Shown here: positions 13,038-23,821 of the stretch, in pieces
Numbering within the stretch: position 1 is the first letter of the stretch
Layout: each line of letters opens with the position of its first letter
Assembly: GCA_035079385.1 (NCBI GenBank)
Contig: JAVHKY010000056.1
Coordinates: 2,480,001-2,544,000, forward strand
Direction of reading: 5' to 3'
DNA: 64,000 nt
From: Aspidiotus rigidus
Taxonomy: Eukaryota > Arthropoda > Insecta > Hemiptera > Diaspididae
Program-made: the position numbers and the translations under genes
Notes under the pieces: generated by a model
The model's database searches: none
Told to the model about the DNA's origin: nothing
What the model saw: only the letters and a program-made list of their open reading frames with translations

Positions 13038-13227
13038 GACGGCATGAATCCAGGCAGCCAATAGAAACGCAGCATTTAGAACAATAGATTGAACCAATCA
13101 CAAAGCAGTATGTTTTAGCCAATAAGAACACAATGTCATATTATTGTAAGAATAAGTTTCTAAGAAGTGAACCAATCACGACACAGCATTGTTATAGCCG
13201 ATAAGATCACAGTGCTATACTATAAAA
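13022..13227 (+). promoter_or_regulatory. Three CCAAT-bearing direct repeats and TATA-like box in PLE tail
   Basis: Three diverged units start at about 13022, 13090 and 13169. Each reads roughly GAACCAATCA, then CAGCAT, then a TAGCCAATAAGA-type segment. The third unit runs into CTATACTATAAAAACT with TATAAAA at 13221-13227. About 30 bases later comes TTCTCCAGTTGC, a possible initiator, just ahead of the hammerhead-like motif. PLEs have terminal repeats with an internal promoter, so this layout could be that promoter; function is inference. Confidence 0.4.
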
Positions 13228-13265
13228 ACTCATGATTCAGGCCTTGTTCTCCAGTTGCGACACAA

Positions 13266-13289
13266 CTGATGATGGGATAACACCCGAAA
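13266..13289 (+). ncRNA. Hammerhead-like motif of the PLE tail
   Basis: CTGATGAT, then a GGG/CCC stem with a 6-base loop, then CGAAA-type CCCGAAAG. The hammerhead core is CUGANGA - stem II - GAAA, which this matches except for one extra T between A9 and the stem. Stem I could be CAGTTG/CAACTG at 13252-13268, but this overlaps the core, so folding into an active ribozyme is not shown. Penelope-like elements are known to carry hammerhead motifs in their terminal repeats. Confidence 0.4.
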
Positions 13290-13739
13290 GTACTCTTGTA
13301 TAAGCAACTAATAAAGTAGATTTGTACAATTGAAAAACCCCTTTTTCAGGATTTGACATAGGTGACGGATGGTGTACCTGCGAAGGATTCCTCTGCGTAT
13401 TCCTGATTATTTTTGTACAGCTGATAGGTATCACAACATATTCTTATCAGTTCATTTTTCTCGCTGAATTAGTGTTTCTCATTCTCATCTTGACAAATGA
13501 TTCCTGTTGTTGAGTTGGAAAGCGATATTTATTTCTTCTTTCATTCAACTTCACGAGAAATGCATTGAAATTTGGTCAATTTTCAACCGCGGTCAATTTT
13601 GGTGCGATCAATTTTCCTCTGCGGTGAATTATTTGCGGCGAATTTTCATGGAATCAATTTATTTATTTATTCGTTCATATTTTGTAAGCCGTCAAGTTTT
13701 GTATTCTACTTTGACCGGTTTCATATCTTTGCTCTGACC

Positions 13740-14240
13740 TCTACCCTGATTCCTAAATTTACGTGCTTACAACCACGACCTCTGAACTTGGCAGAATTTT
13801 AGCTAATCTTTCCCCTGACTAGTTCCTGGATTTGCGTCCATACAGCTCTGACCTCTCCTTGTATTCTAGTATTATTATACTAGGATACACGGTGCATCAG
13901 ACTTAAAGTAAGCTGAGAAGGGTTTTGAAATCCCAGTATAATATGTACTAGCCTTAACCCCAACTGATTCCTGGTTTTGCGTTTGTACAAATCTGACCTC
14001 TTCTTCTGTACCAGCTTCATATTAGGCTTATACTAGACCTGTAAATATACAGCCTACTAGAGTAGGTTAAGAAGGGAGGTGAACTAGTTAGCCTGGACTC
14101 ATGGTAGGCTATGAAAGAGGGCTAAATCCACCGCACATGCCTAAACCCTAGTATAAAGCTAGCCTTTTTCTTACCTAAAACCTGGATTTCCATCTGTATG
14201 GTTCTGAACACTCATTCTATACCACCTTTGTACTAGATGA
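13740..14240 (+). repeat. Degenerate tandem repeats, type A (CTGATTCCTGG-TTTGCGT unit)
   Basis: Units start near 13747, 13817, 13967 and 14178, each with a CCTGATTCCTGGATTTGCGT-like segment followed by TACAACTCTGACCTCT and a TACTAG-rich part. The spacing varies from 70 to 210 bases. Confidence 0.5.
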
Positions 14241-14296
14241 AAGAAACGTTATAATAAGCTATCTAAACAGTTCTATAGAATTTCACTTGCTATGCA

Positions 14297-14600
14297 AAAA
14301 TGGGGCGAACGATCAAAGCGAGTGAGCCTCTGAGAGATACTTAGCTTAGCATACAGTATACTCTGAGAACTAGTTAGCTCAATATACAGTATACTAGACT
14401 TAAGACACATACTAAAATGGGATGGGGAGCCTACGAGCGAGGCGAGAGAGCCTTTGAAAGTTAATTAGCCTAAACCGCAATATACAAAACTTATATTAGT
14501 CAATAATTAGGGGTGAATAAGCGGAGTGAATGGCCCCTCACAGCTAGTCAGCTTAGCCTAAAGTATACTCTGAGGAGAAAGCAGGAGCCGTTACAAACTT
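14297..14600 (+). repeat. Degenerate tandem repeats, type B (GAGCGAG...CTTAGCATACAGTATACT unit)
   Basis: Three units at about 14297, 14420 and 14508: a GAGCGAG-type purine stretch, GCCTCTGAGAG, then TTAGCTTAGC-TA-AGTATACTC. Period about 100-120 bases. It directly follows type A, and related words (AAGCTAGTATAAAG) occur in the satellite-core family. Confidence 0.48.
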
Positions 14601-15102
14601 GCACACTAAAAAAACCCTTTATTTATACTGGTTCACTTTCAGAAGCAGACTGAAGAAATACAAGAGAAATACAATGCGTGTAAAGCTAAATTAATAATAA
14701 TTAAGCGGAAAAACTTGTGATGATCTCATCCGGTCGTATGATGTCATTCAGTAAACAAAATCGAGGATCGTGGTTATGAGTGAAGATTTCTATCCTATTT
14801 ATACAATAACGTTAGTTATTATAAATTTGTGATATATTCCATTGACGATATCTTTAGATTATTACATTTCTTAATATTCTCAGTATTTTATGTAATCGTT
14901 CATAATAAGTATTAAATAGGTATATTACTTCGAAAGCATTTCTCTACTTCTTATCTTCTTATCTTCTTTTATGCACACTTAAAGACAGTATGTCACGTTA
15001 CGTACATAAACAACCATAAAGTAGTATGCGAGGTTCTTCCACTTTCCAAACACATACACATGTCAAAAATGTACTCCAATTATCCGTCAATCCGAGATAT
15101 GT

Positions 15103-15128
15103 AAAAAAAAAAAAAAAAAAAAAAAAAA
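15103..15128. repeat. Poly(A) tract
   Basis: 26 consecutive A. No retroelement body could be linked to it. Confidence 0.9.
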
Positions 15129-16661
15129 GTGTTCCACGTCTGAATTCTTCAGTTCTACTGAAAATATGATAATTGGGGGAGAGGTCCAAGAAGGCGCAGC
15201 TTCCCCTGGCAAGGTGCGTAGCGCCGAGTTTTATGATATGTACTCGATAAGCGAATCGATTACTTCTTCACCGTATTTACGATGCGAATAATTGTTTTAT
15301 TACTTCATTTCAGTAGTAAGACGGGAATCACCTATCGAACGATCCTCGAAAAATACTGCCGTCTAAAAGAGACGAAATTTTGCGAAACCAGGCATTATTA
15401 AGCAAAAGTTCAGCTTATGAGTGTGAACGTTGAGCTGCAATTGGAAATGGGATATTCACGAGAAGGGATAAAAATGGATAAAAAATGCCCCTAAAGTAGG
15501 TCAAGGATCGTCGATGACGCGTCACGTACTGAGAAAAAAGTTTAGCAATAAAAACTTCTCTAAAATTGGTAAAAAAGTTATGAATGGACATTTACCGATT
15601 ACACCCATTTACAGAAATCAATGTAGAATAGAAGACGAAAATCTTCAAATTCTCATTGATTTCTATGATTTTTCCAAGTCGTCCTTTTGGAATTTTTTCA
15701 AGCCTTTTCTATTTCATATGTATACGTCACTTTGTCCGTCATCAAAATTTTTCCAATTCTTATTTATCGTATACAAGTGCAAGATAACTTAAAATTTCTG
15801 CAAGTTCTGAAGAGGTTGAAACCATTGAGAAAAGGGGTGAAATAGAAACAGAGGGGGAAATCTAACGGAAGGTGGACATTTCCTTTTGAAATAATTACGA
15901 GTTCTCGTGAACGACATTGCTAATAGTTTTTTTTTTTTTTTTCTGTTTTATTCATGAATTAAAACAGAAAGTCGTACCTTCACGAATATTAATTCAATGG
16001 ATATTAAATGATGATGAAATTTTTGGAAAATATTTTCAACATCTTAACATTAACCATCAACTTTGTAGTCTGACGACTCACAAGTTCTTCAAATTTCCCA
16101 ATACTTAATAATTTATGCATCGGTCAATACTGTACTGACGGAAAAATAGTATAATCGTATATTTGAAGGATACATGTAAGCGCTTTACACCAGCACGAGT
16201 GTCTACGTTGTCAAGAAGTAGATTTCTACAGCACTAAAACTGTGACAAACTTGCTTTACGCTGTCCTAAAAAATCATCATAATTCTGTATTGCGCATGAA
16301 ATTTTCTGTGCTGAAGATATAAAGTACAATTATTCGACAAAAATAAATCAGTCCTGCAAATTCTTGACACGAAGTGAAGAACGTAAAGAGATTGCTCCGT
16401 GTAGCTTTCGTTGAGCTGAAGCATGGACATACAGGACAGGAGCTACTGGACCACACGCTCTTGAGTATAAAAAGATAGGAAGGAGTCTTATGTTAAAAAT
16501 TGAAAAAAACTACAACAAAAGAAAACGCGTAACGGAATTTTACCATCAGGAAACACAAGAATCATAATAATCGGCACTACCTCCTACAGAAATATACGTT
16601 TTTGAAAACAGTTTGCATATAACTTCAATTCTTTTCTCCAGTGAAATACATATTTCTAGGT

Positions 16662-16827
16662 AAATGAATGCAAAAATTACCAAAATCGTAAGATATTAGA
16701 AGATCTCATCTTCAGACGAAATACAAGTATTTGTATAGATATGTATACTTGTATTTCGTCTGAAGATGACTTTTTAGTCGAAGCGCTCGCGCTTATTCAA
16801 TGATTCTGGTAATTTTTGCATTTATTT
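16662..16827. mobile_element. Nested palindrome with PLE-type hairpin motif
   Basis: Outer arms AAATGAATGCAAAAATTACC (16662) and GGTAATTTTTGCATTTATT (16808-16826) enclose an inner near-perfect palindrome, TCATCTTCAGACGAAATACA (16707-16731) with its complement at 16745-16769. The motif CTGAAGATGACTTTTTAGTC then GAAGCGCTCG lies between the inner palindrome and the right arm. It is built like the 6293 foldback though the arms are unrelated. Confidence 0.75.
16758..16790 (+). ncRNA. CTGAAGAT-type hairpin motif
   Basis: CTGAAGAT, stem GACT-TTTT-AGTC, then CGAAGCGCTCGC. The 5' box and the GCGCTCG 3' side are identical to the 6361 motif, while the four stem pairs differ and still pair. Confidence 0.45.
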
Positions 16828-18849
16828 ATCCACCTTTCATAAGTTAAAAGCTAGCAAAAGTATAAGGCAATCGAAACACCTATATCTTGAAAAATTTCAA
16901 AAAAGCTATATCATCGCCATTTGTGTTTAGATTCATTGCTGGTTCACATTTCCCGCATATCTGTTTTAACGTCAACAATTGATTTTCGTTAGAAAAGATT
17001 TTTGGCCACCTACTACGGATAAACTTGTACATATTACATGTTTTCAAATTAAGGAATCCACAAACCTTCCCTTGTAAGAATGGCAATGAATATGACATTT
17101 TTCGAAAAAGGGAAACATTTTAAATTCATTAGTTGATACAATTGTAAAGAAATTGAGATGGATATACAAGTGCGCGAGTAAAACGACAAAGAAAAGAGAA
17201 AAGAAAGAAGATTAATGTAACGAAGCAAAATACCAAGCAAAAGGCATAAGTCAGTTTTATTTTATATCGCTCTAAAAAAACGTTAGGCGACGTCAGGAAG
17301 TATGGAGAAATTTTACAAAAGAGTATAGACAGAGAAAGAAAAGAAGCAGGCGAATTTAGTTCAGAAAAGGAGAGAATAAAATTTATATAAAACGAGAGAT
17401 TAGTCGAGATAAAGATTCATTTTGTTCACTGTAAAGTCAATGACAGACAGACAGACAGAGAAACCTCTTTGTGATGGGCTGTACTTCTTAAGCGCAACTT
17501 TTTGTAGGTAAACTCCTTCATTTTTTTCCCCAGTTTTACTAAGTATAATAATCATAATGATGACAAAAAAGATGAAGGAGAAAAGAAAGAAAAAAAAAAC
17601 ATAAAATAGAAGCGAGGAGGGTTTGTGAGTCATTCACATTTCTTTTCATATTTAAGAGATAATATTTTAATATTGTGAAACGTAAATAGCGTTCTTTCCA
17701 ATTTGATTTTTTTAGACTAAGAAAATATAATGAAACTCTTCTCGACTATAATAAGGTATCAAATAAAATGAAGTTGTCAATTACTTTGTACAGAAAGACG
17801 TTTTTTTGTAATTCGCGTTCAAGTAAAGCACTTTTGAGTACTTACGTAATTTATTTTAAGCTTCTTTCTTGAGGGGAAAAAATAAAACAGGATGGTTTGT
17901 ATTGAAGTTAGAAAAAAGAGTAGAAAGGTTAGGGTTAAATTCCACCATTGTCAAGCTAACGCAACGTCCTTCGATGCAGGGGCGAAAAGAAAAAAGCGTA
18001 TAAGTACAAGCCCATAAATTAGAAAGATTTTAAGAATTACTCGCGCATCAAGTGTATTTATTACGTACTTATAGCAGATAAGCGGAAAAAAGCGACTAAT
18101 GTATGTAAAGCAACATATTGCGTGTTTAATTTACGTAAAAGAGTCACGTGGCCGGCTGTGCACCACATTGAACAAAAATAATGCGAACCATCGTTTAAAA
18201 TTATGACTCCCTCATTTTTGCAATCTTTCTTTTCTTTTCTACGTTGTTATCACTTTGTTTTTTTGCCTTCATTTAATCGTTCAAGTGATGTGTAATGCGC
18301 GGTTTTTCCCTCGTGTACGTACGACTTAAATACATACGAGTAACGCCAACTTTGCTTTTCTCATCGTGCATGCACGATGTCGACGACAACAAAATGCTTT
18401 CAAATGTATACTTTTCTTTCCATATAACTTACGTATTTGTACTTCGATACGTATCATTGAATATTTTACTTAACTTCATGGACGAGCAAATCTCAAAAAA
18501 GTAAGTCCCACACCAATGATTCGACAAAACTCTGTTTCTATTTTTTCATTATGAATTATTTTAAACGAGGAAGTACTCTTTTGCGCCCTTGAAAATTGAC
18601 CTTGAATTTTCTACTCAATCGGAATTTCCTTTCCAATGGCCATCTTTACTTCAGTCATCCCACTTCATGATGACAAAATAATTACACAGGTAAGGGATTA
18701 GTCTAACATTTTGGAAGACCAACTTCCTTCATCAGAGAGAAAATACAATGCCGTAAAACTAAAATAATAAAACCTCTTAGCTCACTCCGTTCACTCACCA
18801 CAGACAGTCTTTTTTTATCGTACCATACGTTAAATGGACTTTTACGATA

Positions 18850-19420
18850 ATGATGTATGGAATCGTAGTGCTTTGTTTGTTCTGGTACTTTCGTCCTTCA
18901 ATCGCTGTCTTCTGTCGTAAGCTCACGGTGAGGTTTGGCTGAGGTCCCGGGTTTGGTTACAGTGGGCAAACGTGCAGCAATACTCGTTGTTTCAGATGAT
19001 GAAGGGAGTGAAACCGAGAAGCTTGTTTTCAGTTCCGTACTCGTAGCGAAAAATCGACAACAGCCTCGCAATGGTCGAAGCAGGAAGAAATTCCGGTTAT
19101 TTCAGGCGACGGAGGAAAAGAAACTGAGAAATTGGTCTCCAGTTGTGGACTCGCGGCGAGAGATCGACCACCCACTCCCGCTTTGATCGCACGCGGAGCC
19201 GCGCGCCGTAGTCTATCCTTCACCGCAAGCACGCGACAAGCAACGAGCGTCTCGGTTTCATTCTCTCCATCGCCTGAAACAGCGAGAGTTTCAGCACATT
19301 TGCCCGCTGTGATCCGACAGGGGACTTCAACAAACCCTCACCGTGAGCTTACAACAGAGGACAACGATTGGAGGTCAAGGGTACCAGAACTAACGTAACA
19401 CAAACGATTACACCCATTTT
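18850..19420. mobile_element. Foldback element with long inverted arms and internally duplicated unit
   Basis: Outer arms share TTGTTTGTTCTGGTAC and CTGTCGTAAGCTCACGGTGA (18866-18935), repeated in reverse complement at about 19330-19410. Inside, a unit TTTCAG-GATG..GAAACCGAGAA followed by a TCGTAGCGAAAAATCGACA-like part occurs at 18991, again about 110 bases later at 19103 (same strand), and once more reversed at about 19275-19210. No protein with recognisable domains is encoded. A DNA-transposon-like foldback is likely. Confidence 0.7.
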
Positions 19421-19888
19421 TATCGTAAGATCCAAACTGGGTTCTGCATCTCTCCTGCCTTTCAAGCATTGGAAGGAAGGAAACCAGTATGAACGAAAAA
19501 TTCTACGGCACAATCCAGCACAAACAAGTTTTCCCCTTTCCCATTCCAAAATTCAAGATGGGGGCTGGGGACGTGGATTTCGTTAATCTTGTAATAGGAT
19601 TCTGTTAATGTTCAACGGGTAGAGATGGAGATCTCTGCAAGCGCACTGCTGAAATGCACGTTTCCCATAGTGTCGTAACATCGACTGGTTCTTTAAGCTT
19701 TGATTTTTAGAATGACGCAGGGCCACTTCCTTAGCAGTTACCCTTGAGGTCAGGATGTAACTCGTCAACTATTTTCAATTTGACGGACATATCTGTACCT
19801 ACCTACAGACGATCTGCAGAAACTGGAGATCAGAAGGCGGATGAAAATCCTGCGAAAGGGTTGACATTACAGGATTTAAGATAAATAC

Positions 19889-20240
19889 TGTGACGTATAC
19901 GAGAGCGCGATAAAATAAACAGGATAGTGCCTGAATGGTGAAGAATCGAGAAAAGACGAGAAGGATAAGTTGCATAATTCGAACGCCGTCTAGAACCTTA
20001 AGGAAATATCTGGAATAGCATCCGCAGATATACTCGTATAAGCCCAAGAAATAGCCGGCCGGAATAACGATCGGTATTGAATTAGAAATTATTGTGATTA
20101 TTGTGCTTTTGAATTAACTGTGATTGCATACGGTGTTCGCGTATTTAACGTGTATAGAAATATGTATTGTGAATTTTCAGTACAAAAGATAAAGTTTGAT
20201 TTTTCGTAACTGTTTTTTATCGTTTGTATCCAGAGACTGA
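19889..20240 (+). repeat. LTR-like repeat, copy 2
   Basis: Starts TGTGACGTATACGAG, shares the ordered blocks of the 6931 copy, and has an ATAAAGTTTGAT polyadenylation-like region at about 20190 at the matching place. The two copies are diverged, 13 kb apart and in the same orientation. No gag or pol coding lies between them that could make them one element. Confidence 0.48.
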
Positions 20241-20244
20241 GAAG

Positions 20245-22080
20245 GCAAACTTATCATCAATCGGACTTCTTAAATAACATTATTTACTTATTTCATACAA
20301 TCATCTCCACGTCTAAAATATCTATCCAATCTTTGATTTCTGAGTACGGGAAGTTCGCTTCACTTTGAACGAATTCCAAAATGAAGGTTTAAGCAACATT
20401 TAAACTGTTAAGAAGGCTCGAGGGATCGAAAGATCATGAAAAAATAGATGAGATTAGAACGAATAAGACATTCTACTTTTCAAAATTACTATCATTGCAG
20501 AAAACCCAACAAAATAATGTGTGGCAAAAAGAAAAGGAAAAAAAAAAAAATGGAGACAAGGAAGAAAGAAAATAATAATAATAATAACATACAAGGGAAA
20601 AAAACCAACAGGAAAAATTTGAGAAAAAAAAACTATCCGAATGTAAACACACGTTCGCGTTCCCTATTTCCTGTATAATTTCTTTTCATGTAATCCGTTT
20701 GAAAATGTCTCATTTGGTACACAAATAAGGCAATGTATAACGCTCCGCACAAAAGCTAAGGACATTAAAGGAAGTTTTAATGGCATTCTGTGATTGTTAA
20801 AAGCGGCATTCGATGTATTGTATGTTGGTACTTCTTTATACGTTCTTGATTTTCGTTTCATACCATTACCATTTTTTGATAGTGAAAAAAAGAAAGCATT
20901 ACCTATTCTCCCCACCATTGAGTGATCATAGTCGTCTTTCTTGTTTTTGTTGGCGTTTTATTTCCCCTAGATCGTTCATTCTCGCATTCGGACATGGTAT
21001 TATCAACACAGGGTGAAAAAAAGAAAAAAGTCTCGAGCGGTGTCCTCTTTCTTTCTGTTTTTTATTCTTTCGTTTTCTATGCCCTACATTAATTTTTGGT
21101 GAAAAAAATATCTACTAGGAAGCCAAAAAAAAAATCATTTCGTTCTGAAGACACGGTCACCATTGTACGATACATGCCTCCAAAATGAAAAGAAAATTGA
21201 TTTATCCGTCAAATTGTTGTTTGATGAAGGTGAGAGATTGTTTTTATCAAAATTTCGTCTCTCTGCATACCGCGCTAGGCGTATGTATGAAAAAATTATC
21301 GCGCCATTTGTGTATAACCTATTCAAAAATTTTCAATGCTTTTAAATAGGAGTCGTTGGAGATGTTGGATTAGTGTCAAACGTCCATTGACACAATAAGT
21401 AACAAGGAATACAGTTCCAGTCACTGTATTTAATTATCATACAGTCTTACGGGGTTGTCAAATATAGATGATGAGACTGTGGTAAATATTTAATTGTGAA
21501 GGATTCTTACACGATGAGTGATGCAAAACTTCTTGATGACCGAACAACGTACTAGATTCAAACGTGACTCTGATGATACATCTCTATTCTTTTTCTTTTC
21601 GTGTTTTTTTCATGGGTAGCCATCGATTTGGCGCGGACAATTTAATGCGAGGGTCGATTTGGCACTGGGTTTAATTTGGCAAGAAATTTTTTTCTGCAAA
21701 TGGTCTGAGCACCCATAGATATAAATAAGTAGATATCGAAGAACGTTTCCCCCCACTATAAAACAGATTAAGTGTTCCCCCTAAGACAAAGAAACAAGAG
21801 AACTCGAGTACAATCTCTCATCCCACACATAATAATTAGTGAAAGAGGTAAAAACACTGGGTCAGGTTCATCAATTTAAAAATATGAGTTCTAGTTCAAA
21901 ATTAGTCCCCCCCCCCCGCCCACTTAAAAGGAATCAAATCCGAAAGACAAGAAAGATGATTTCAAAATTTTTCTTCATTCAATAATACAAGTTGTCCTCA
22001 AAATTCTCTCCCAGACCCGGCCCCGTCTATTTTGTCTCCATCCTTTCTATATTAATGATGAATACATATGTATATGTTAT
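20245..22080. other. No gene recognised
   Basis: Purine-rich and AT-rich stretches, for example AAATAATAATAATAATAACA at 20568. A loose GCG...TTTGG repeat lies at 21630-21690. Confidence 0.3.
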
Positions 22081-22082
22081 AG

Positions 22083-22250
22083 GCAAATCTGACATTTCTT
22101 GAAATGTCCAGGCATTTCATGAAATGCGAAGCCATTTTAGGCAAATTGTAAAATACTTATAAAAATTATATGATTGGACTAGGCATTTCATGAAGTGTCC
22201 TAGTCTCATATGATCTGCCTAATGCAGGTTAGGCAAATCATGAAATGAAA
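22083..22250. repeat. Cluster of palindromic GGCATTTCATGAAATG motifs (left cluster)
   Basis: Motifs such as GACATTTCTTGAAATGTC, GGCATTTCATGAAATGC and GGCATTTCATGAAGTGTC recur four to five times within 170 bases. The same motif recurs at 23825-23905, on the other side of the integrase fragment. Subterminal palindromes bracketing a transposase are common in DNA transposons, so these may be the ends of that element. Confidence 0.55.
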
Positions 22251-22564
22251 TAGGTGTAATTTGTAATAATGTAGAATAGAGCTCAGAAATGCGATCTTTT
22301 AGATAACTACAGTTATTCATTATGAAATTTTAGTGGCAACAGGCAATCAAAATACAATACTCCAATGAACAACGAAAAAAAAAAAAACAATTGAAATTTT
22401 GAATTAGAAAAAAATATAAAAGTAAGGGGGCGGGGTTGCAGGGTATTCACATGCATGAAGGGAAATTTCAATTTAAACAAAGTACAAATAAAACTGAACC
22501 GTCAAGAATCAAAATCATAAAAAATAATTACTACCTTCTAATTAAAATTATGAAGTTTCAAACT

Positions 22565-23160
22565 AGTCTACATCTCTCAAACGCTTTCGCTGACACAATT
22601 TCTAAACTCTTGGCCATTATCGGTTTGTAAAATACACGGGCCACCAAATGTCGTAAAAACGTCAAGCAAATGTACAGCAACTTCTCTCGCTGTTTTCGTG
22701 CGCAATAGCTTCAAAGTCACAAACTTTGTCGGGTGATCTCGGTGGACGAATACGAAACAGTACTCACCGTCAGCTCATGATTGGAGATCTATCAAGTCTA
22801 GTTGAGCTTGGCTGTTCATATTCGCGTGAACAATTGGTTTAACTACAAGGCCTTTTCTTTGATTGCTCCTCTTCTGCTCACAACCAATACAACCCGAAAT
22901 AAAATCTTGAACAGTTGCTCGACTTCTATTTTTGTATTTCTTGCAAACGTTTCGAAGCATCCTGTCCCTACCACCATGTCCTATAGATTTATATTGTATT
23001 CAGACAATCGAAAAGTTCTTCCGTATAGACATAGTAAAGAATGACATCAGTGTCTGCCTTCATCGGAGAAAGCACCTCCATAATACGAATCACATTGTAG
23101 TGCTTAAGCAACCAAAAATCGGCTGATGTATTTTTACCGACCGCCTTCACTGTATAGGGC
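22565..23160 (-). pseudogene. KRBA2-like integrase fragment (DDE, zinc-binding HHCC region), frameshifted
   Basis: On the minus strand, SADFWLLKHYNVIRI and ILYYVYTEELFDCL (23130-22990) match the start of KRBA2-like integrases. At 22960-22775 comes CKKYKNRSRATVQDFISGCI, then C-EQKRSNQRKGLVVKPIV with the zinc-binding C--C and LDLIDLQS, the first catalytic Asp. In a shifted frame at 22765-22600 comes FVFVHRDHPTKFVTLKLLRT, then GGPCILQTDNGQEFRNCV, the TDNG catalytic Asp with flanks typical of retroviral-type integrases. The third acidic residue is not found. At least two frameshifts. Such genes belong to Ginger-like DNA transposons or domesticated integrases. The 5' part runs into a foldback at 23154-23376. 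Confidence 0.78.
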
Positions 23161-23376
23161 TTTTCCATGTCGGCGCATTGCATACGTATTCTCCTACGTG
23201 TTATCGAAATGGTAGTATTTCTAACATCGCTCTTATGGCAAACTACTGCACAATGAAAATGAGTATGCAATCCAGCAACACCCATAAGAGCAATCTTAGA
23301 AACAGTTAGAAATACTACCATTTCGATAACACGTAGGAGAATACGTATGTAATGCGCCGACATGGAAAAGCCCTAT
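23154..23376. repeat. Foldback with 85-95-bp arms at the 5' edge of the integrase fragment
   Basis: The left arm ATAGGGCTTTTCCATGTCGG and onward (23154-23238) is repeated in reverse complement at 23281-23376, ending CATGGAAAAGCCCTAT. A second inner pair (CTCTTATGG / CCCATAAGAG) flanks a 35-base loop. Arms are near-perfect, so the event is recent. The left arm lies in the frame of the integrase 5' end, so the right arm may be an inverted duplication of it. Confidence 0.85.
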
Positions 23377-23821
23377 TAACACGCATAATTATATCGCGTC
23401 ATATTTACTCTTCGTCAAAATCACTGAAGAGGCGACATTACTTCTCGCGAGCACTTTATTGTCAAACAAAGTACGTCTTTCGTCCATGATGATGCAAGTC
23501 AAAGTGACATGAAATCTACAGCAAGATTAGAATTGCGAATATTGTAAAAAATGAGTAGGCAGTGATTCATTCTCTTTGCACTATGCAGGTTCATTCACAT
23601 CTAAATTATGATACTACTCGATGAATTATTTTGCACTGATGTTTGCCTACATGAATAAAACACTGAAAATGTGTCCGGATAATGGCCTCAACTCGGTTCA
23701 AGAGATGACAAATTTTACCTATTTGAAGGTATTTTATTGCATCTAGAAACCTTGAAAACGGTGATTCCTTTTCTTCAAAGTAATAATATTCTTAGTATTC
23801 TGTTTATTTATTCTTCAAAAT

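Larger units (their letters stand above)
12290..13345 (+). mobile_element. Penelope-like element, 5'-truncated, with 3' tail
   Basis: The element comprises the GIY-YIG frame at 12300-13037 and a tail to roughly 13345. The tail holds three diverged direct repeats with CCAAT boxes, a TATA-like box at 13221 and a hammerhead-like motif at 13266-13289, followed by a sequence ending GTACAATTGAAAAACC. The tail end matches the 3' side of the minus-strand copy at 58.94-59.0 kb, which supports one family. Flanks on both sides (12.10-12.29 and 13.55-13.70 kb) are rich in GCG...CAATTTT motifs, so it may have landed in a degenerate short repeat. Exact ends are uncertain. Confidence 0.72.
14600..18850. other. 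No gene recognised apart from the palindrome at 16.66 kb
   Basis: AT-rich with homopolymer runs at 15103 and 15928. A 92-residue frame at 15514-15792 shows no domain I recognise. Confidence 0.3.

Noticed and set aside
12363..13075. Minus-strand frames of 138 and 114 codons
   Set aside because: Antisense shadows of the GIY-YIG frame at 12300-13037.
21901..21920. Short C run as possible regulatory element
   Set aside because: Simple homopolymer with one break; nothing around it suggests function.
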